Source: Curtobacterium sp. VKM Ac-2865
GTDB lineage: Bacteria; Actinomycetota; Actinomycetes; Actinomycetales; Microbacteriaceae
Direction of reading: 5' to 3'
Assembly (NCBI RefSeq): GCF_015350905.1
Contig: NZ_JADKRZ010000005.1
Coordinates: forward strand, 62,001 to 126,000
Length of the DNA stretch: 64,000 nucleotides
Part shown: piece after piece, positions 26,111 through 34,891 of the stretch
Numbering within the stretch: the stretch's first letter is position 1
Layout: the number at the start of each line of letters is the position of its first letter
Translations under genes and position numbers: made by a program
The notes under the pieces: model-generated
Databases searched by the model: none
Told to the model about the DNA's origin: nothing
Seen by the model: only the letters and a program-made list of their open reading frames with translations

Positions 26111-27073
26111 GTGGATGAGGACCGGTACGGCGGCGACGTGCTCTCGGGCGACTGGCGCTCGCGAGGCGTGAAGAAGGTGCGGCAGGTGCCGCTCGAGCGG
26201 GACATGGTGCTCGAGGACCCGGTCTCCGGTTGGGCCGGCGCCGTCGTCGGCCTCGAAGCGGGGAACATCGCGCTCGAGGACTGGAAGGGCCGCACCCGCG
26301 CCTTCCCCTTCGAGGGGCAGTTCCTGCTCGAGGGCGAGCTCGTCACGCTCGGCCGTCCGCAGGCGCCGGTGGGGCGATCTGCCGCCACCGCTGCTGGTCG
26401 AGGTGGTCCCGCTGGTCCCGCTGGTTCCGTCGGTTCCGTCCATGCTGACTGGAGGCCCGGGGCTGCGCCCGCCGTCCGGCAGACGTCCGACGGTGGTCGC
26501 CTCCGCACTGCGTCGGGGTCGTTCGCCGTCGAGCAGCAGCGCGCCCGCGTGGCGCTGCCCTCGCGGATCATGGTCGAGGGCAAGCACGACGCCGAGCTCG
26601 TGGAGAAGGTCTGGGGAGCGGATCTCCGCGTGGAGGGCGTCGTCGTCGAGGAGCTCTCCGGCGTGGACAACCTGGCTGACGTGCTGGATGACTTCCGCCC
26701 TTCGCGGGACCGCCGCGTCGGCGTGCTCGTCGACCACCTGGTGCCCGGGTCGAAGGAGTCCCGCTTCGCCGACGCCGTGATGCGCGGGAAGTGGGGTGCG
26801 CACGTGCTCGTCGTCGGGCACCCCTTCGTCGACGTCTGGCAGTCCGTGAAGCCCGCGCGCGTGGGGCTGCAGGCGTGGCCGACGATCCCGCGGTCGATCG
26901 AGTGGAAGGCCGGCATCTGCCAGGCGCTCGGGTGGCCGCACGCCGAACAGGCCGACATCGCCCGGGCGTGGCAGCGGATCCTCGGGCAGGTGCGCACGTT
27001 CGCCGACCTCGAGCCGCAGCTGCTCGGCCGGGTCGAGGAACTCATCGACTTCGTCACCGAACCGGTCGCCTAG
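26111..27073 (+). CDS. DUF3097 family protein, TOPRIM-like core
   Basis: This 320-residue protein of unknown function belongs to a family widespread in actinobacteria. It begins DRYGGDVLSGDWRSRG and has a core ALPSRIMVEGKHDAELVEK ... VVVEELSGVDNLADVL ... VGVLVDHLVPGSKES that resembles a TOPRIM nucleotide-phosphoryl fold (Glu in MVEGKHD, acidic VLVDHL). A ~55-residue Gly/Ala-rich linker after residue 80 contains a half copy of the GACTGGAGGC repeat. GTG 26111 is chosen because the -10 box is spaced for it; GTG 26105 is an alternative. Confidence 0.8.
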   Translation: MDEDRYGGDVLSGDWRSRGVKKVRQVPLERDMVLEDPVSGWAGAVVGLEAGNIALEDWKGRTRAFPFEGQFLLEGELVTLGRPQAPVGRSAATAAGRGGPAGPAGSVGSVHADWRPGAAPAVRQTSDGGRLRTASGSFAVEQQRARVALPSRIMVEGKHDAELVEKVWGADLRVEGVVVEELSGVDNLADVLDDFRPSRDRRVGVLVDHLVPGSKESRFADAVMRGKWGAHVLVVGHPFVDVWQSVKPARVGLQAWPTIPRSIEWKAGICQALGWPHAEQADIARAWQRILGQVRTFADLEPQLLGRVEELIDFVTEPVA

Positions 27074-27096
27074 CCCCTGCTCGACCCCGTCGTCCG

Positions 27097-27108
27097 TATC
27101 GTTGGACC
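27097..27108 (+). promoter_or_regulatory. Leaderless promoter of the 27109 gene
   Basis: TATCGT at 27097-27102 lies 6 bases before the ATG; no ribosome site is present. Confidence 0.45.
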
Positions 27109-27759
27109 ATGGACGGCATCGACGGACGCGTGCGGGGCGCCGTCGACGTGTGGCTGCGCTGGCTGCCGCGGTGGCAGATCGGCACCGCACGCCCGCGCAC
27201 GCGGATCTGTCGGAAGTGCACCGGGTCGCCGATCGCGAGCGCGGCGGGCTTCGGACCCGACGTGCCGCACCCCGTCCAGCACGCGTTGATCGGCCGGATG
27301 TCGGCCATCGTCGAGGACGCCGTCGACGACTACACGGCGAAGAACCTGCCGTTGCTGCACCGGGAACTCGAACGGGCCGCTGCACGGAAGCGGCACGCGG
27401 GGTACCAGCCGGCCGAGGGGTTGTCGCCGGAGTTCCAGGGACTCGACGTCGACCCGCAGCCGCAGGACGGGTCGCCGTTCCTGTTCACGCTCGAGGAGCT
27501 CGCGGGGACCGGGGCGTCGTCGGACACCGTGCCGCGCGAGCCGCTGTCCGAGGAGGCCAAGGCCGCGCTCCGGCACGAGATCGACCTGTCCGACGAGTGC
27601 GCCAGGGCGACGGGGACGGCGGTGTGCCTCGCGCTCATCGACCACCGGCCGCGGATCGCCGAGGCCGTCGAGCGGCTGGTCGAACCGCAGATCGAGGCCC
27701 TGGTGTCGGACATGTTCCGTGGGCTCGACGGCGACGGTCCGCGCGGCGGGTTGTTCTAG
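27109..27759 (+). CDS. Conserved-looking hypothetical protein
   Basis: The 216-residue soluble protein is not recognised. It has a possible zinc knuckle remnant (TRICRKCTGSP), then an alpha-helical region (IVEDAVDDYTAKNLPLLHRELERAAARK), an acidic middle and a helical end (RIAEAVERLVEPQIEALVSDMF). No signal peptide or membrane segment. It begins 35 bp after DUF3097 but has its own leaderless -10 box. Codon usage matches the neighbours, so it is likely a real gene. Confidence 0.6.
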   Translation: MDGIDGRVRGAVDVWLRWLPRWQIGTARPRTRICRKCTGSPIASAAGFGPDVPHPVQHALIGRMSAIVEDAVDDYTAKNLPLLHRELERAAARKRHAGYQPAEGLSPEFQGLDVDPQPQDGSPFLFTLEELAGTGASSDTVPREPLSEEAKAALRHEIDLSDECARATGTAVCLALIDHRPRIAEAVERLVEPQIEALVSDMFRGLDGDGPRGGLF

Positions 27760-27786
27760 CGCGAGGCGCGCGCGGGTGCGGGGGTG

Positions 27787-28200
27787 TCAGGCCTCGCGGG
27801 TCGGCGGCGTGCGGCGTGCACGGAGCCGGAGGACGCCCCGGACGACGGCGCGCCAGCCGAGCAGGAACACGCCGAGCACGATCGTCGCGACGATGACGAA
27901 CGAGATCGGCAGCGGGTTGCCGTCGACGACGCCCTGCCCGGTCGCGACGCGGATCGCCATGCCGACGAACACGGTCAGGACCCACACGACGACGCCGGTC
28001 GGCCAGAACCGCAATGGGCGTGCCCAGGCGCCGCTGGTGACGTAGCCGATCGCCCAGCCCGCGAGGAACGGGTACGCGGTGGTCCACAGCGCCAGCAGGG
28101 TGTTCGCCTCGCCGTGGGAGGACCGCCCGATGAGCGCGAAGACCACGATGAGCACGACGTCGATGACGGCTGCGAGCCAGCCCCAGGTGCGTACGGTCAC
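27787..28200 (-). CDS. DUF3054-like four-helix membrane protein
   Basis: The 137-residue protein has four hydrophobic segments with short loops (WLAAVIDVVLIVVFALIG; a Trp-rich second and third helix; FVIVATIVLGVFLLG) and a basic C-terminus. The GRSSHGE motif between helices 1 and 2 matches the DUF3054 family, of unknown function. Start GTG at 28200, with GGAGG almost touching it. Convergent with the preceding gene, 27 bp apart. Confidence 0.75.
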   Translation of the reverse strand: MTVRTWGWLAAVIDVVLIVVFALIGRSSHGEANTLLALWTTAYPFLAGWAIGYVTSGAWARPLRFWPTGVVVWVLTVFVGMAIRVATGQGVVDGNPLPISFVIVATIVLGVFLLGWRAVVRGVLRLRARRTPPTREA

Positions 28201-28289
28201 GCCTCCATTGTCGCAGCCACTGCAGCACGCTCGGGCAGCGTTCACCCGGAGGACACCGGGGGTTCGCGCAGGGACGGGAGCATGACCGG

Positions 28290-29903
28290 ATGACGACGAC
28301 GGTCCGGACCTCTGACGCGCCCGTGCTCGACACCGCCACCGCCTCCGACACCGGCCTGACCACCGATGCCGCGTCGACGTCCCGGCAGCCGCGCCTCGTC
28401 GCCCACCGTGGGGCACCCCGGGTCCGCCGCGAGAACACCCTGCCGGCCGTCGCGGTCGCCGAGGCCCTCGGCGCGGACGTCATCGCGGTCGACGTCCGAC
28501 GCACCGCCGACGACGTCGCCGTGCTGCTCCACGACGAGACCCTCGGCCGGATGTGGGGCGACGCCCGCCGGGTCCGCGACGTGGCCTGGTGCGACGTCGC
28601 CCGGCTCGGCAACGGCCTCGACCGCATCCCGCGGCTCGACGGCGTGCTCGAAAGACTCGACGGCTGCCGGTCCTCGCTCCTCGTCGCCGTGGTGGACCCG
28701 CTCGACGCCGTCGTCGCCGCCCAGACCGTGTCCGGCTCGCCGTGGGCCGTCACGGTCGCCTGGTGCGGTGCCCCCGAGGCCGTCGCCGCGGTGCGGACCG
28801 TGCTGCCGGACGCCGACGTGTGGCTGGCGTGGGAGTCGCTCGAGCCCCCGACGCCTGAGGCCGTCGCCGCGCTGACCCCGTCGACGCTGCACCTCGACGT
28901 CGCGTTCCTCACCCCGAGGACCGTCGCGGCGGCGCACGCCCTCGGCCTGCAGGTCGCCGTGTGGACGGTCGACGACCCGGAGCCGGCGCTGTGGGCGGTC
29001 CGGCTCGGCGCCGACCTGGTCACGACGAACGACGTCGCCACGATCCGAGCGACACTCGCCGCCGCCGAGCGTGACGGGTGGCCGCAGCCCGACCGCGAAC
29101 CGTCCGAGGCCGAGGTCGCCGGCCGCGCCCAGGCCCTCGCGCACCGCATCGCGCACGAGGTCATCGCCTTCACCCGGGAGCACCCGGTCGGTTCCGTCAC
29201 GACGAAGGCCCACCCGGCGGACCTCGTCACGGACGTCGACCGCCTGGTCGAGCAGCACGTCCGCGGACGTGTCCGTGCCGCGTTCCCGACGCACGGGTTC
29301 TCGGGCGAGGAGTACGGCGACGCCCCGGGCGACCGACACCGCTGGTACCTCGACCCCGTCGACGGCACGACGAACCTGGCGAACGGCATCCCCTGGACGA
29401 GCACGTCGCTCTGCCTCACCCGGAACGGCGCACCCGTCGTCGGGGTCGTCGCCGACCCGTGGCGCGGCGAGGTCCTCGAGGCCCGACGCGGCCGGGGCGC
29501 GAGCGTCCGCGACCGCCAGCTCCGACTCGACGACACCCCGCGCGCGCTCGCCGGCGCCGTCGTGGGCACCGAACTCGACGGGCACCGACCGTGGCCCGGG
29601 TTCAGCCAGTTCCTCGACGCCCTCGCCGCCCGGTCCTGCACGGTGCGCGTCCAGGGGTCGAGCACGCTGACGATCGCCCAGGTCGCGGCCGGGCGGGGGA
29701 TCGGCGCGTGCGTGCCGACCTTCGACCCGATCGACCACGGCGCCGCGGTGCTGCTCGTGCACGAGGCCGGCGGGGTCGTCATGACCGAGGCCGGACCGGT
29801 CTCCGGCTTCCCCGACCTCGGTGCGCCGTTCCTGGTGGCGCACCCGGGGGCTGCGGACGAACTGCACCAGGTCTGGACCGGCGCGTTGCGCGCCGGACGC
29901 TGA
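28290..29903 (+). CDS. Fusion of glycerophosphodiesterase-like and inositol monophosphatase domains
   Basis: The 537-residue protein has an N-terminal GDPD TIM barrel (about 35-255; AHRGAPRVRRENTLPA ... VAVLLHDETLGRMW) and a C-terminal inositol-monophosphatase domain (about 270-530; SGEEYGD, YLDPVDGTTNLANG, TFDPIDHGAAVLLVHEAGG, all metal ligands present). In the GDPD half the conserved ExD motif reads IAVDV, so the catalytic Glu is Ala and that half may be inactive or altered. An active pair could release myo-inositol from glycerophosphoinositol. The ATG at 28290 is preceded by GGGACGGGAG. Confidence 0.85.
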   Translation: MTTTVRTSDAPVLDTATASDTGLTTDAASTSRQPRLVAHRGAPRVRRENTLPAVAVAEALGADVIAVDVRRTADDVAVLLHDETLGRMWGDARRVRDVAWCDVARLGNGLDRIPRLDGVLERLDGCRSSLLVAVVDPLDAVVAAQTVSGSPWAVTVAWCGAPEAVAAVRTVLPDADVWLAWESLEPPTPEAVAALTPSTLHLDVAFLTPRTVAAAHALGLQVAVWTVDDPEPALWAVRLGADLVTTNDVATIRATLAAAERDGWPQPDREPSEAEVAGRAQALAHRIAHEVIAFTREHPVGSVTTKAHPADLVTDVDRLVEQHVRGRVRAAFPTHGFSGEEYGDAPGDRHRWYLDPVDGTTNLANGIPWTSTSLCLTRNGAPVVGVVADPWRGEVLEARRGRGASVRDRQLRLDDTPRALAGAVVGTELDGHRPWPGFSQFLDALAARSCTVRVQGSSTLTIAQVAAGRGIGACVPTFDPIDHGAAVLLVHEAGGVVMTEAGPVSGFPDLGAPFLVAHPGAADELHQVWTGALRAGR

Positions 29904-29914
29904 CGCACCACGTC

Positions 29915-29960
29915 CCGGACTGGAGGCTCGGAGCGGCGCCGCCACGAGCCTCCAGTCCGG
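29915..29960 (+). terminator. GGAGGC-family terminator hairpin
   Basis: 16-bp perfect arms (CCGGACTGGAGGCTCG, 29915-29930, and complement 29945-29960) with a 14-base loop, 12 bp after the fusion-protein stop. Confidence 0.7.
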
Positions 29961-30068
29961 TGGCGGGTGACGTCCACCGCATTCTGTGCGGCCACACAGT
30001 CATCGCTCGCCGCGCGACCATACTGTGGCAGTCCACGGACACGGTGTCCGTGCCGAAGGAGCAACGAC

Positions 30069-30872
30069 ATGGGATTCCTCGACCGCCTGCTCGGCCGTGA
30101 GGACCGACAGCACCCGCAGGGCTGGAACGCGCCCCGGCAGCAGCAGCCCCAGCAGCAGGGGTACCAGTACGGACAGCAGTCCTACAACGCCCCGACCCCC
30201 GGATACGGCGCCCCACAGGACCAGTACGGCAGCGCCCAGGGGCAGTACGGCGCTCCGCAGGGCGGCGACGGTCGGACGCAGGACCAGCAGGCCGTCGACC
30301 GCTACCGCTACCTGCTCCGTACGGCTCCGCCCGAGCGCATCGAGGAGGTCCACGCCGAGGCCTTCGAGCGGCTGACCCCCGAGCAGCGTCGGATGGTCTA
30401 CGACGAGTTCACCCGGACGGCCCCGACCGGCGAGGCGCCCCGCGGGGACGACGCTCGCTCGCTGGCCCAGGCCGCGACCCGCTCGGAGATCCGACAGCCC
30501 GGGTTCATGGAGCGCTCGCTCGGCGGCATGAACGGCGGCGGCATGAACGGCGGGATGGGCGGCCGTGGGGGCTTCGGCGGACGCCAGGGACCGTCCTTCG
30601 GCGGCATGATGGGCGCCTCGATCCTCGGCTCGGTGGCCGGCTACGTCATCGGTTCGACGCTGATGAGCGCCTTCCTGCCGGATCCGTCGTCCTTCGACGG
30701 CGGAACGGACGCATCGGGGGATGCGGGTGACGGCGGTTCGGGGGACACTGGTGCTGACTCCGGTGACGGCGGCGCATCCGACGGCGGCGGGTACGAGAAC
30801 GCGGGCTGGGACGACGCCGGGTCAGACACCGGTGGCGGCTTCGGCGACTTCGGTGGTGACTTCGACGTGTGA
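30069..30872 (+). CDS. Gln/Gly-rich membrane-linked protein of unknown function
   Basis: The 267-residue protein starts MGFLDRLLGRED, followed by a Gln/Tyr/Pro repeat zone (about 15-70), a compact helical region (YRYLLRTAPPERIEEVHAEAFERLTPEQR), a Gly/Met-rich stretch, one hydrophobic segment (SILGSVAGYVIGSTLMSAFL) and a Gly/Asp/Ser-rich acidic tail ending GGDFDV. The low-complexity ends suggest a scaffold or surface protein. It has a strong ribosome site (GAAGGAG) 7 bases from the ATG. It is separate from the ABC operon 55 bp downstream, though co-transcription is possible. Confidence 0.7.
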   Translation: MGFLDRLLGREDRQHPQGWNAPRQQQPQQQGYQYGQQSYNAPTPGYGAPQDQYGSAQGQYGAPQGGDGRTQDQQAVDRYRYLLRTAPPERIEEVHAEAFERLTPEQRRMVYDEFTRTAPTGEAPRGDDARSLAQAATRSEIRQPGFMERSLGGMNGGGMNGGMGGRGGFGGRQGPSFGGMMGASILGSVAGYVIGSTLMSAFLPDPSSFDGGTDASGDAGDGGSGDTGADSGDGGASDGGGYENAGWDDAGSDTGGGFGDFGGDFDV

Positions 30873-30927
30873 CCCACGTCGGGCCACGCCGGTCACCTGA
30901 CCTGTTGAGTCGCGACCAGGGAGCGAC

Positions 30928-31950
30928 ATGGCCATCATCGAGGCCTCCGGCCTGACCAAGACCTACCGATCCAAGTCGGGACCCGTCCACGCGCTGGCGG
31001 GTCTCGACCTCTCCGTCCCGCAGGGCACCGTCACGGCGCTGCTCGGTCCGAACGGCGCCGGCAAGACCACCACGGTCAAGGTGCTGACGACGCTCGTCAA
31101 GCCCGACAGCGGCACGGCGTCCATCGCCGGCGTCGACGTCGTCGCGGACCCCCAGGCCACCCGTCGGTCCATCGGGGTCTCCGGGCAGTACGCCGCCGTC
31201 GACGAGAACCTGACCGGCTTCGAGAACCTCGAGATGATCGGGCGGCTCTACCACCTCGGCGGGAAGGCCTCGCGGGCCAGGGCGCGCGAGCTCATCGACG
31301 TGTTCGACCTGGCCGAGGCCGGGGACCGCCCCGTCAAGGGCTTCTCCGGCGGGATGCGGCGGCGGATCGACCTCGCCGGAGCCCTCGTGATGAACCCGAG
31401 CGTGCTGTTCCTCGACGAACCGACGACCGGGCTCGACCCTCGGAGCCGACTGGCGCTGTGGGGGATCATCGAGCACCTCGTGGCCGACGGGGCCACGGTG
31501 CTGCTGACCACGCAGTACCTCGAAGAGGCCGACCGTCTCGCCGACGACATCGCGGTCATCGACGACGGGCACGTCATCGCCGAGGGCACCAGCGACCAGC
31601 TCAAGGCGCAGGTCGGAGGACACCGGGTCGTCGTGACGCTCGTCGACGACGCCGACGGGGACGCCGCCACGACGGTGCTGCGGCGGTACGGCGTCGGGGA
31701 CGTGGAGACCTCGGGCGACGGACGCACCAGGGCCATCGCCGTGGAGGCCGGGCCGGCCGCGCTGCAGCACGTGCTCGCCGACCTGGGGGACGCCGGCATC
31801 GAGCTGCACGACGCCGGCATGCGCCGTCCGACGCTCGACGACGTGTTCCTCCGGTTGACCGGGCACGCCGCGACCGAGGACGACGCCGGGCCTGACGGTG
31901 CCCGTGGCGGCTCGTCCGTCGTCGCCGAGCAGCAGGAGCCGGTCCGATGA
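30928..31950 (+). CDS. DrrA-type ABC exporter ATPase
   Basis: The 340-residue ATPase has Walker A LLGPNGAGKTTTVKVL, signature FSGGMRRRIDLAGAL, Walker B VLFLDEPTTGLDPRSR and the extra C-terminal regulatory region typical of DrrA (HRVVVTLVDDADGD... then RRPTLDDVFLRLTGH). Such ATPases drive export of lipophilic drugs. The ATG at 30928 follows AGGGAGCGAC. It overlaps by 4 bp the DrrB-like permease, which is interrupted by a stop codon. Confidence 0.93.
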   Translation: MAIIEASGLTKTYRSKSGPVHALAGLDLSVPQGTVTALLGPNGAGKTTTVKVLTTLVKPDSGTASIAGVDVVADPQATRRSIGVSGQYAAVDENLTGFENLEMIGRLYHLGGKASRARARELIDVFDLAEAGDRPVKGFSGGMRRRIDLAGALVMNPSVLFLDEPTTGLDPRSRLALWGIIEHLVADGATVLLTTQYLEEADRLADDIAVIDDGHVIAEGTSDQLKAQVGGHRVVVTLVDDADGDAATTVLRRYGVGDVETSGDGRTRAIAVEAGPAALQHVLADLGDAGIELHDAGMRRPTLDDVFLRLTGHAATEDDAGPDGARGGSSVVAEQQEPVR

Positions 31951-32795
31951 CCGCCACCGCGACCGCACCCGGCCGCCAGCTGCCCGTCGTCGTCACCGCA
32001 CCGCTCGCCGTCTGGTTCGAGGACGGCTGGACCGTCACCAAGCGCAACCTCATCTAGATCAAGCGGTCCCCGGACATGCTCGTCTTCGCGGTCCTGCAGC
32101 CGATCATGTTCGTGCTGCTCTTCAGCCAGGTCTACGGCGGCGCGATCGCGGTGCAGGGCACCGACTACACGCAGTTCCTGATGGCCGGCATCTTCGCCCA
32201 GACGGTCGTGTTCGGAGCGACGTTCTCCGGGTCCGCGATGGCGCAGGACCTCAAGGAGGGCCTGATCGACCGGTTCCGCACCCTGCCGATGTCGGCGTCG
32301 GCGGTGCTGGTGGGGCGGACGAACAGCGACCTCGTGCTCAACACGATCTCGATGGTCATCATGATGCTGACCGGGCTGGCGGTCGGGTGGCGGGTGAACT
32401 CGTCACCGCTGGAGTTCCTCGCCGGCGTCGCGCTGCTGCTGCTGTTCAGCTACGCGTTCAGCTGGGTGATGGCGCTGCTCGGGATGAGCGTGAAGACGCC
32501 GGAGGTCATCAACAACGCCTCGTTCATGATCCTGTTCCCGCTGACGTTCATCTCGAACGCGTTCGTCCCGAGCGACACCCTGCCGCTCGTGCTCCGCGTG
32601 TTCGCCGAGTGGAACCCGGTGTCCTCGCTCGTGCAGGCCGCGCGCGAGCTGTTCGGCAACGTCGGCTCGGCGCCGGTGCCCGACATCTGGACGATGCAGC
32701 ACCCGGTGGTGACGGTGCTCATCGGCATCGCGGTGCTGCTCGTCGTGTTCGTGCCGTGGTCGGTGAACAAGTACACGCGGATCAGCTCGAAGTAG
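31947..32795 (+). pseudogene. DrrB-type ABC-2 permease interrupted by an amber codon
   Basis: Translation from ATG 31947 (overlapping the DrrA stop) gives 36 residues ending WTVTKRNLI, then TAG at 32055-32057, then the same frame continues IKRSPDMLVFAVLQPIMFV with six membrane segments to 32795. The N-terminal part before the stop is exactly the cytoplasmic stretch expected in this family, so the stop breaks one gene. A restart at ATG 32076 (240 codons with stop) would keep all membrane helices but lose the N-terminal elbow helix. It may be a recent nonsense mutation, a sequencing error or a tolerated truncation. Confidence 0.8.
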
Positions 32796-32847
32796 CCCGC
32801 TGTCCACCGGGACGTCCGGGGTGTGGGCCGCCGCCGCCCGGACGCCC

Positions 32848-32859
32848 TACGATCAGCGT
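32848..32859 (+). promoter_or_regulatory. Leaderless promoter of the APC permease
   Basis: TACGAT at 32848-32853 lies 6 bases before the GTG at 32860; there is no ribosome site. The box decides this start over an in-frame GTG at 32821. Confidence 0.5.
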
Positions 32860-34791
32860 GTGACCGCGACAGATGCCCGGATCAGACGCTGGATGCTCCA
32901 GGACGACAGCGGCGCCGACCACCAGGGCCCCCACCAGGTCGAGGTCGAGAAGACACATCCGTGGTGGCGGGTCATGTGCCTGACCGGCGTCGACTACTTC
33001 TCCACGCTCGGCTACCAGCCGGCGATCGCCGCGCTCGCCGCCGGGCTGCTGTCCCCGATCGCGACGATCGTGCTCGTCCTCGTGACGCTGTTCGGCGCCC
33101 TGCCCGTGTACCGCCGGGTGGCGCAGGACAGCTTCCGCGGCGCCGGGTCGATCATGATGCTCGAGAAGCTGCTGCCGTGGTGGGCGGGCAAGCTGCTCGT
33201 GCTGGTCCTGCTCGGGTTCGCCGTGACGGACTTCATGATCACGATGACGCTGTCCGCGGCCGACGCCACCGCGCACATCGCCGAGAACCCCTTCACCCCG
33301 CACTGGTTCACCGAGATCCCGGTGCCGATCACCCTCGTGCTGCTGCTCCTGCTCGGGATCGTGTTCCTCCGCGGGTTCAAGGAGGCCATCGGCATCGCCA
33401 CGGGCCTGGTCGCGGTGTTCCTCGTGCTGAACGCCGTCGTGGTCGTCGTCGCACTCGCCCACGTGGCCGAGCGTCCGACCGTCGCGAGTGACTGGTGGAG
33501 CGGCCTGACCGCGCAGCACAGCAGCCCGCTCGCCATGGTCGGCATCGCCCTGCTGGTGTTCCCGAAGCTCGCACTCGGCCTGTCCGGCTTCGAGACCGGC
33601 GTCGCGGTGATGCCGCAGGTCCGCGGGGACGCGGCCGACGAGGGGCAGCCCCGACCGCTCGGACGCATCCGCGGGACACAGCGCCTCCTGACGGTCGCGG
33701 CCGTGATCATGAGCACGTTCCTCATCACGTCGTCGATCGCGACGACGTTCCTCATCCCGCAGCACGAGTTCCAGCCGGGCGGTCAGGCGAACGGGCGCGC
33801 GCTGGCGTTCCTGGCGCACGAGTACCTGGGCCCGGCGTTCGGCACCGTGTACGACGTCTCGACCGTCGCCATCCTCTGGTTCGCCGGCGCGAGTGCGATG
33901 GCCGGGCTGCTCAACCTCGTGCCGCGCTTCCTGCCGCGGTACGGCATGGCACCGCAGTGGGCCCGCGCGACCCGGCCGCTCGTGGTCATCTTCACGCTCA
34001 TCGCCTTCGTGATCACGCTCATCTTCCAGGCGAGCGTCGACGCCCAGGGCGGCGCGTACGCCACCGGTGTCCTCGTGCTCATCACCAGCGCGGCCGTCGC
34101 GGTGACGCTGTCGGCTCGGCGTCGGCAGCAGCGCAAGCGCACCGTCGCGTACGCCGTGATCGCGGTCGTGTTCATCTACACGACGATCGCGAACGTCATC
34201 GAGCGCCCTGACGGTGTCCGGATCGCCGCCGTCTTCATCGTCGCGATCGTCGTCGTGTCCCTGGTCTCGCGGGTCCGTCGGTCGTTCGAGCTGCGGGCAT
34301 CGTCCATCGAGCTCGACGCCACGGCCCGGCAGTTCGTCGAGGCCGACGCCGACCAGTTCAGTTCGGTGTGCATCATCGCGAACGAACCGGGAGCCGGCAC
34401 CGCGGCGGCGTACCGGGCGAAGGGGCGCGAGGAACGCCGCGACTCGGGCATCCCCGCCCGCGTGCCGACGATGTTCCTCGAGGTGCTGCCCGCCGACTCG
34501 TCCGACTTCGAGGAGGACCTCGTCGTCGAGGGCCACGTCGTCGCCGGGCACCGGGTGCTCCGCGTCCGCTCCGGCAACGTGCCGAACACGATCGCGTCGA
34601 CGCTGCTGGCCATCCGCGACATCGCCGGGGTCGTCCCGAGCATCTACTTCGAGTGGAACGAGGGCAGCCCGATCCGCAACGCGATCCGCTTCGTCTTCAC
34701 GGGCGTCGGGGACGTGGCCCCGGTGACCCGAGAGGTCCTGCGCGAAGCGGAGCCCGAGGTGAGCCGCCGGCCGAGCGTCCACGTGTCCTGA
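32860..34791 (+). CDS. APC-superfamily permease with cytoplasmic C-terminal domain
   Basis: The 643-residue transporter starts with a short soluble segment, then [14 protein letters not shown] and about 12 hydrophobic segments, followed by a soluble domain of ~200 residues ([16 protein letters not shown] to the end). The fold is that of amino-acid/polyamine/organocation transporters of the large actinobacterial type. The substrate is unknown. The C-terminal domain has [19 protein letters not shown] and [18 protein letters not shown]. It stands alone with its own leaderless promoter. Confidence 0.85.
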   Translation: MTATDARIRRWMLQDDSGADHQGPHQVEVEKTHPWWRVMCLTGVDYFSTLGYQPAIAALAAGLLSPIATIVLVLVTLFGALPVYRRVAQDSFRGAGSIMMLEKLLPWWAGKLLVLVLLGFAVTDFMITMTLSAADATAHIAENPFTPHWFTEIPVPITLVLLLLLGIVFLRGFKEAIGIATGLVAVFLVLNAVVVVVALAHVAERPTVASDWWSGLTAQHSSPLAMVGIALLVFPKLALGLSGFETGVAVMPQVRGDAADEGQPRPLGRIRGTQRLLTVAAVIMSTFLITSSIATTFLIPQHEFQPGGQANGRALAFLAHEYLGPAFGTVYDVSTVAILWFAGASAMAGLLNLVPRFLPRYGMAPQWARATRPLVVIFTLIAFVITLIFQASVDAQGGAYATGVLVLITSAAVAVTLSARRRQQRKRTVAYAVIAVVFIYTTIANVIERPDGVRIAAVFIVAIVVVSLVSRVRRSFELRASSIELDATARQFVEADADQFSSVCIIANEPGAGTAAAYRAKGREERRDSGIPARVPTMFLEVLPADSSDFEEDLVVEGHVVAGHRVLRVRSGNVPNTIASTLLAIRDIAGVVPSIYFEWNEGSPIRNAIRFVFTGVGDVAPVTREVLREAEPEVSRRPSVHVS

Positions 34792-34891
34792 CGCCGGAGC
34801 CGGCCCGTGCCGCGGCGAGCCGTGTCAGGCGGACGCGGGGCGAGCCTCCCGTCCGGGTGGAGCCCGACCACCTGCGCCGGCCGAACGTCCG

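Noticed and set aside
32055..32057. Recoding (pyrrolysine-type) at the amber codon
   Set aside because: Nothing nearby suggests amber recoding and the normal family has an ordinary residue here; mutation or error is simpler.
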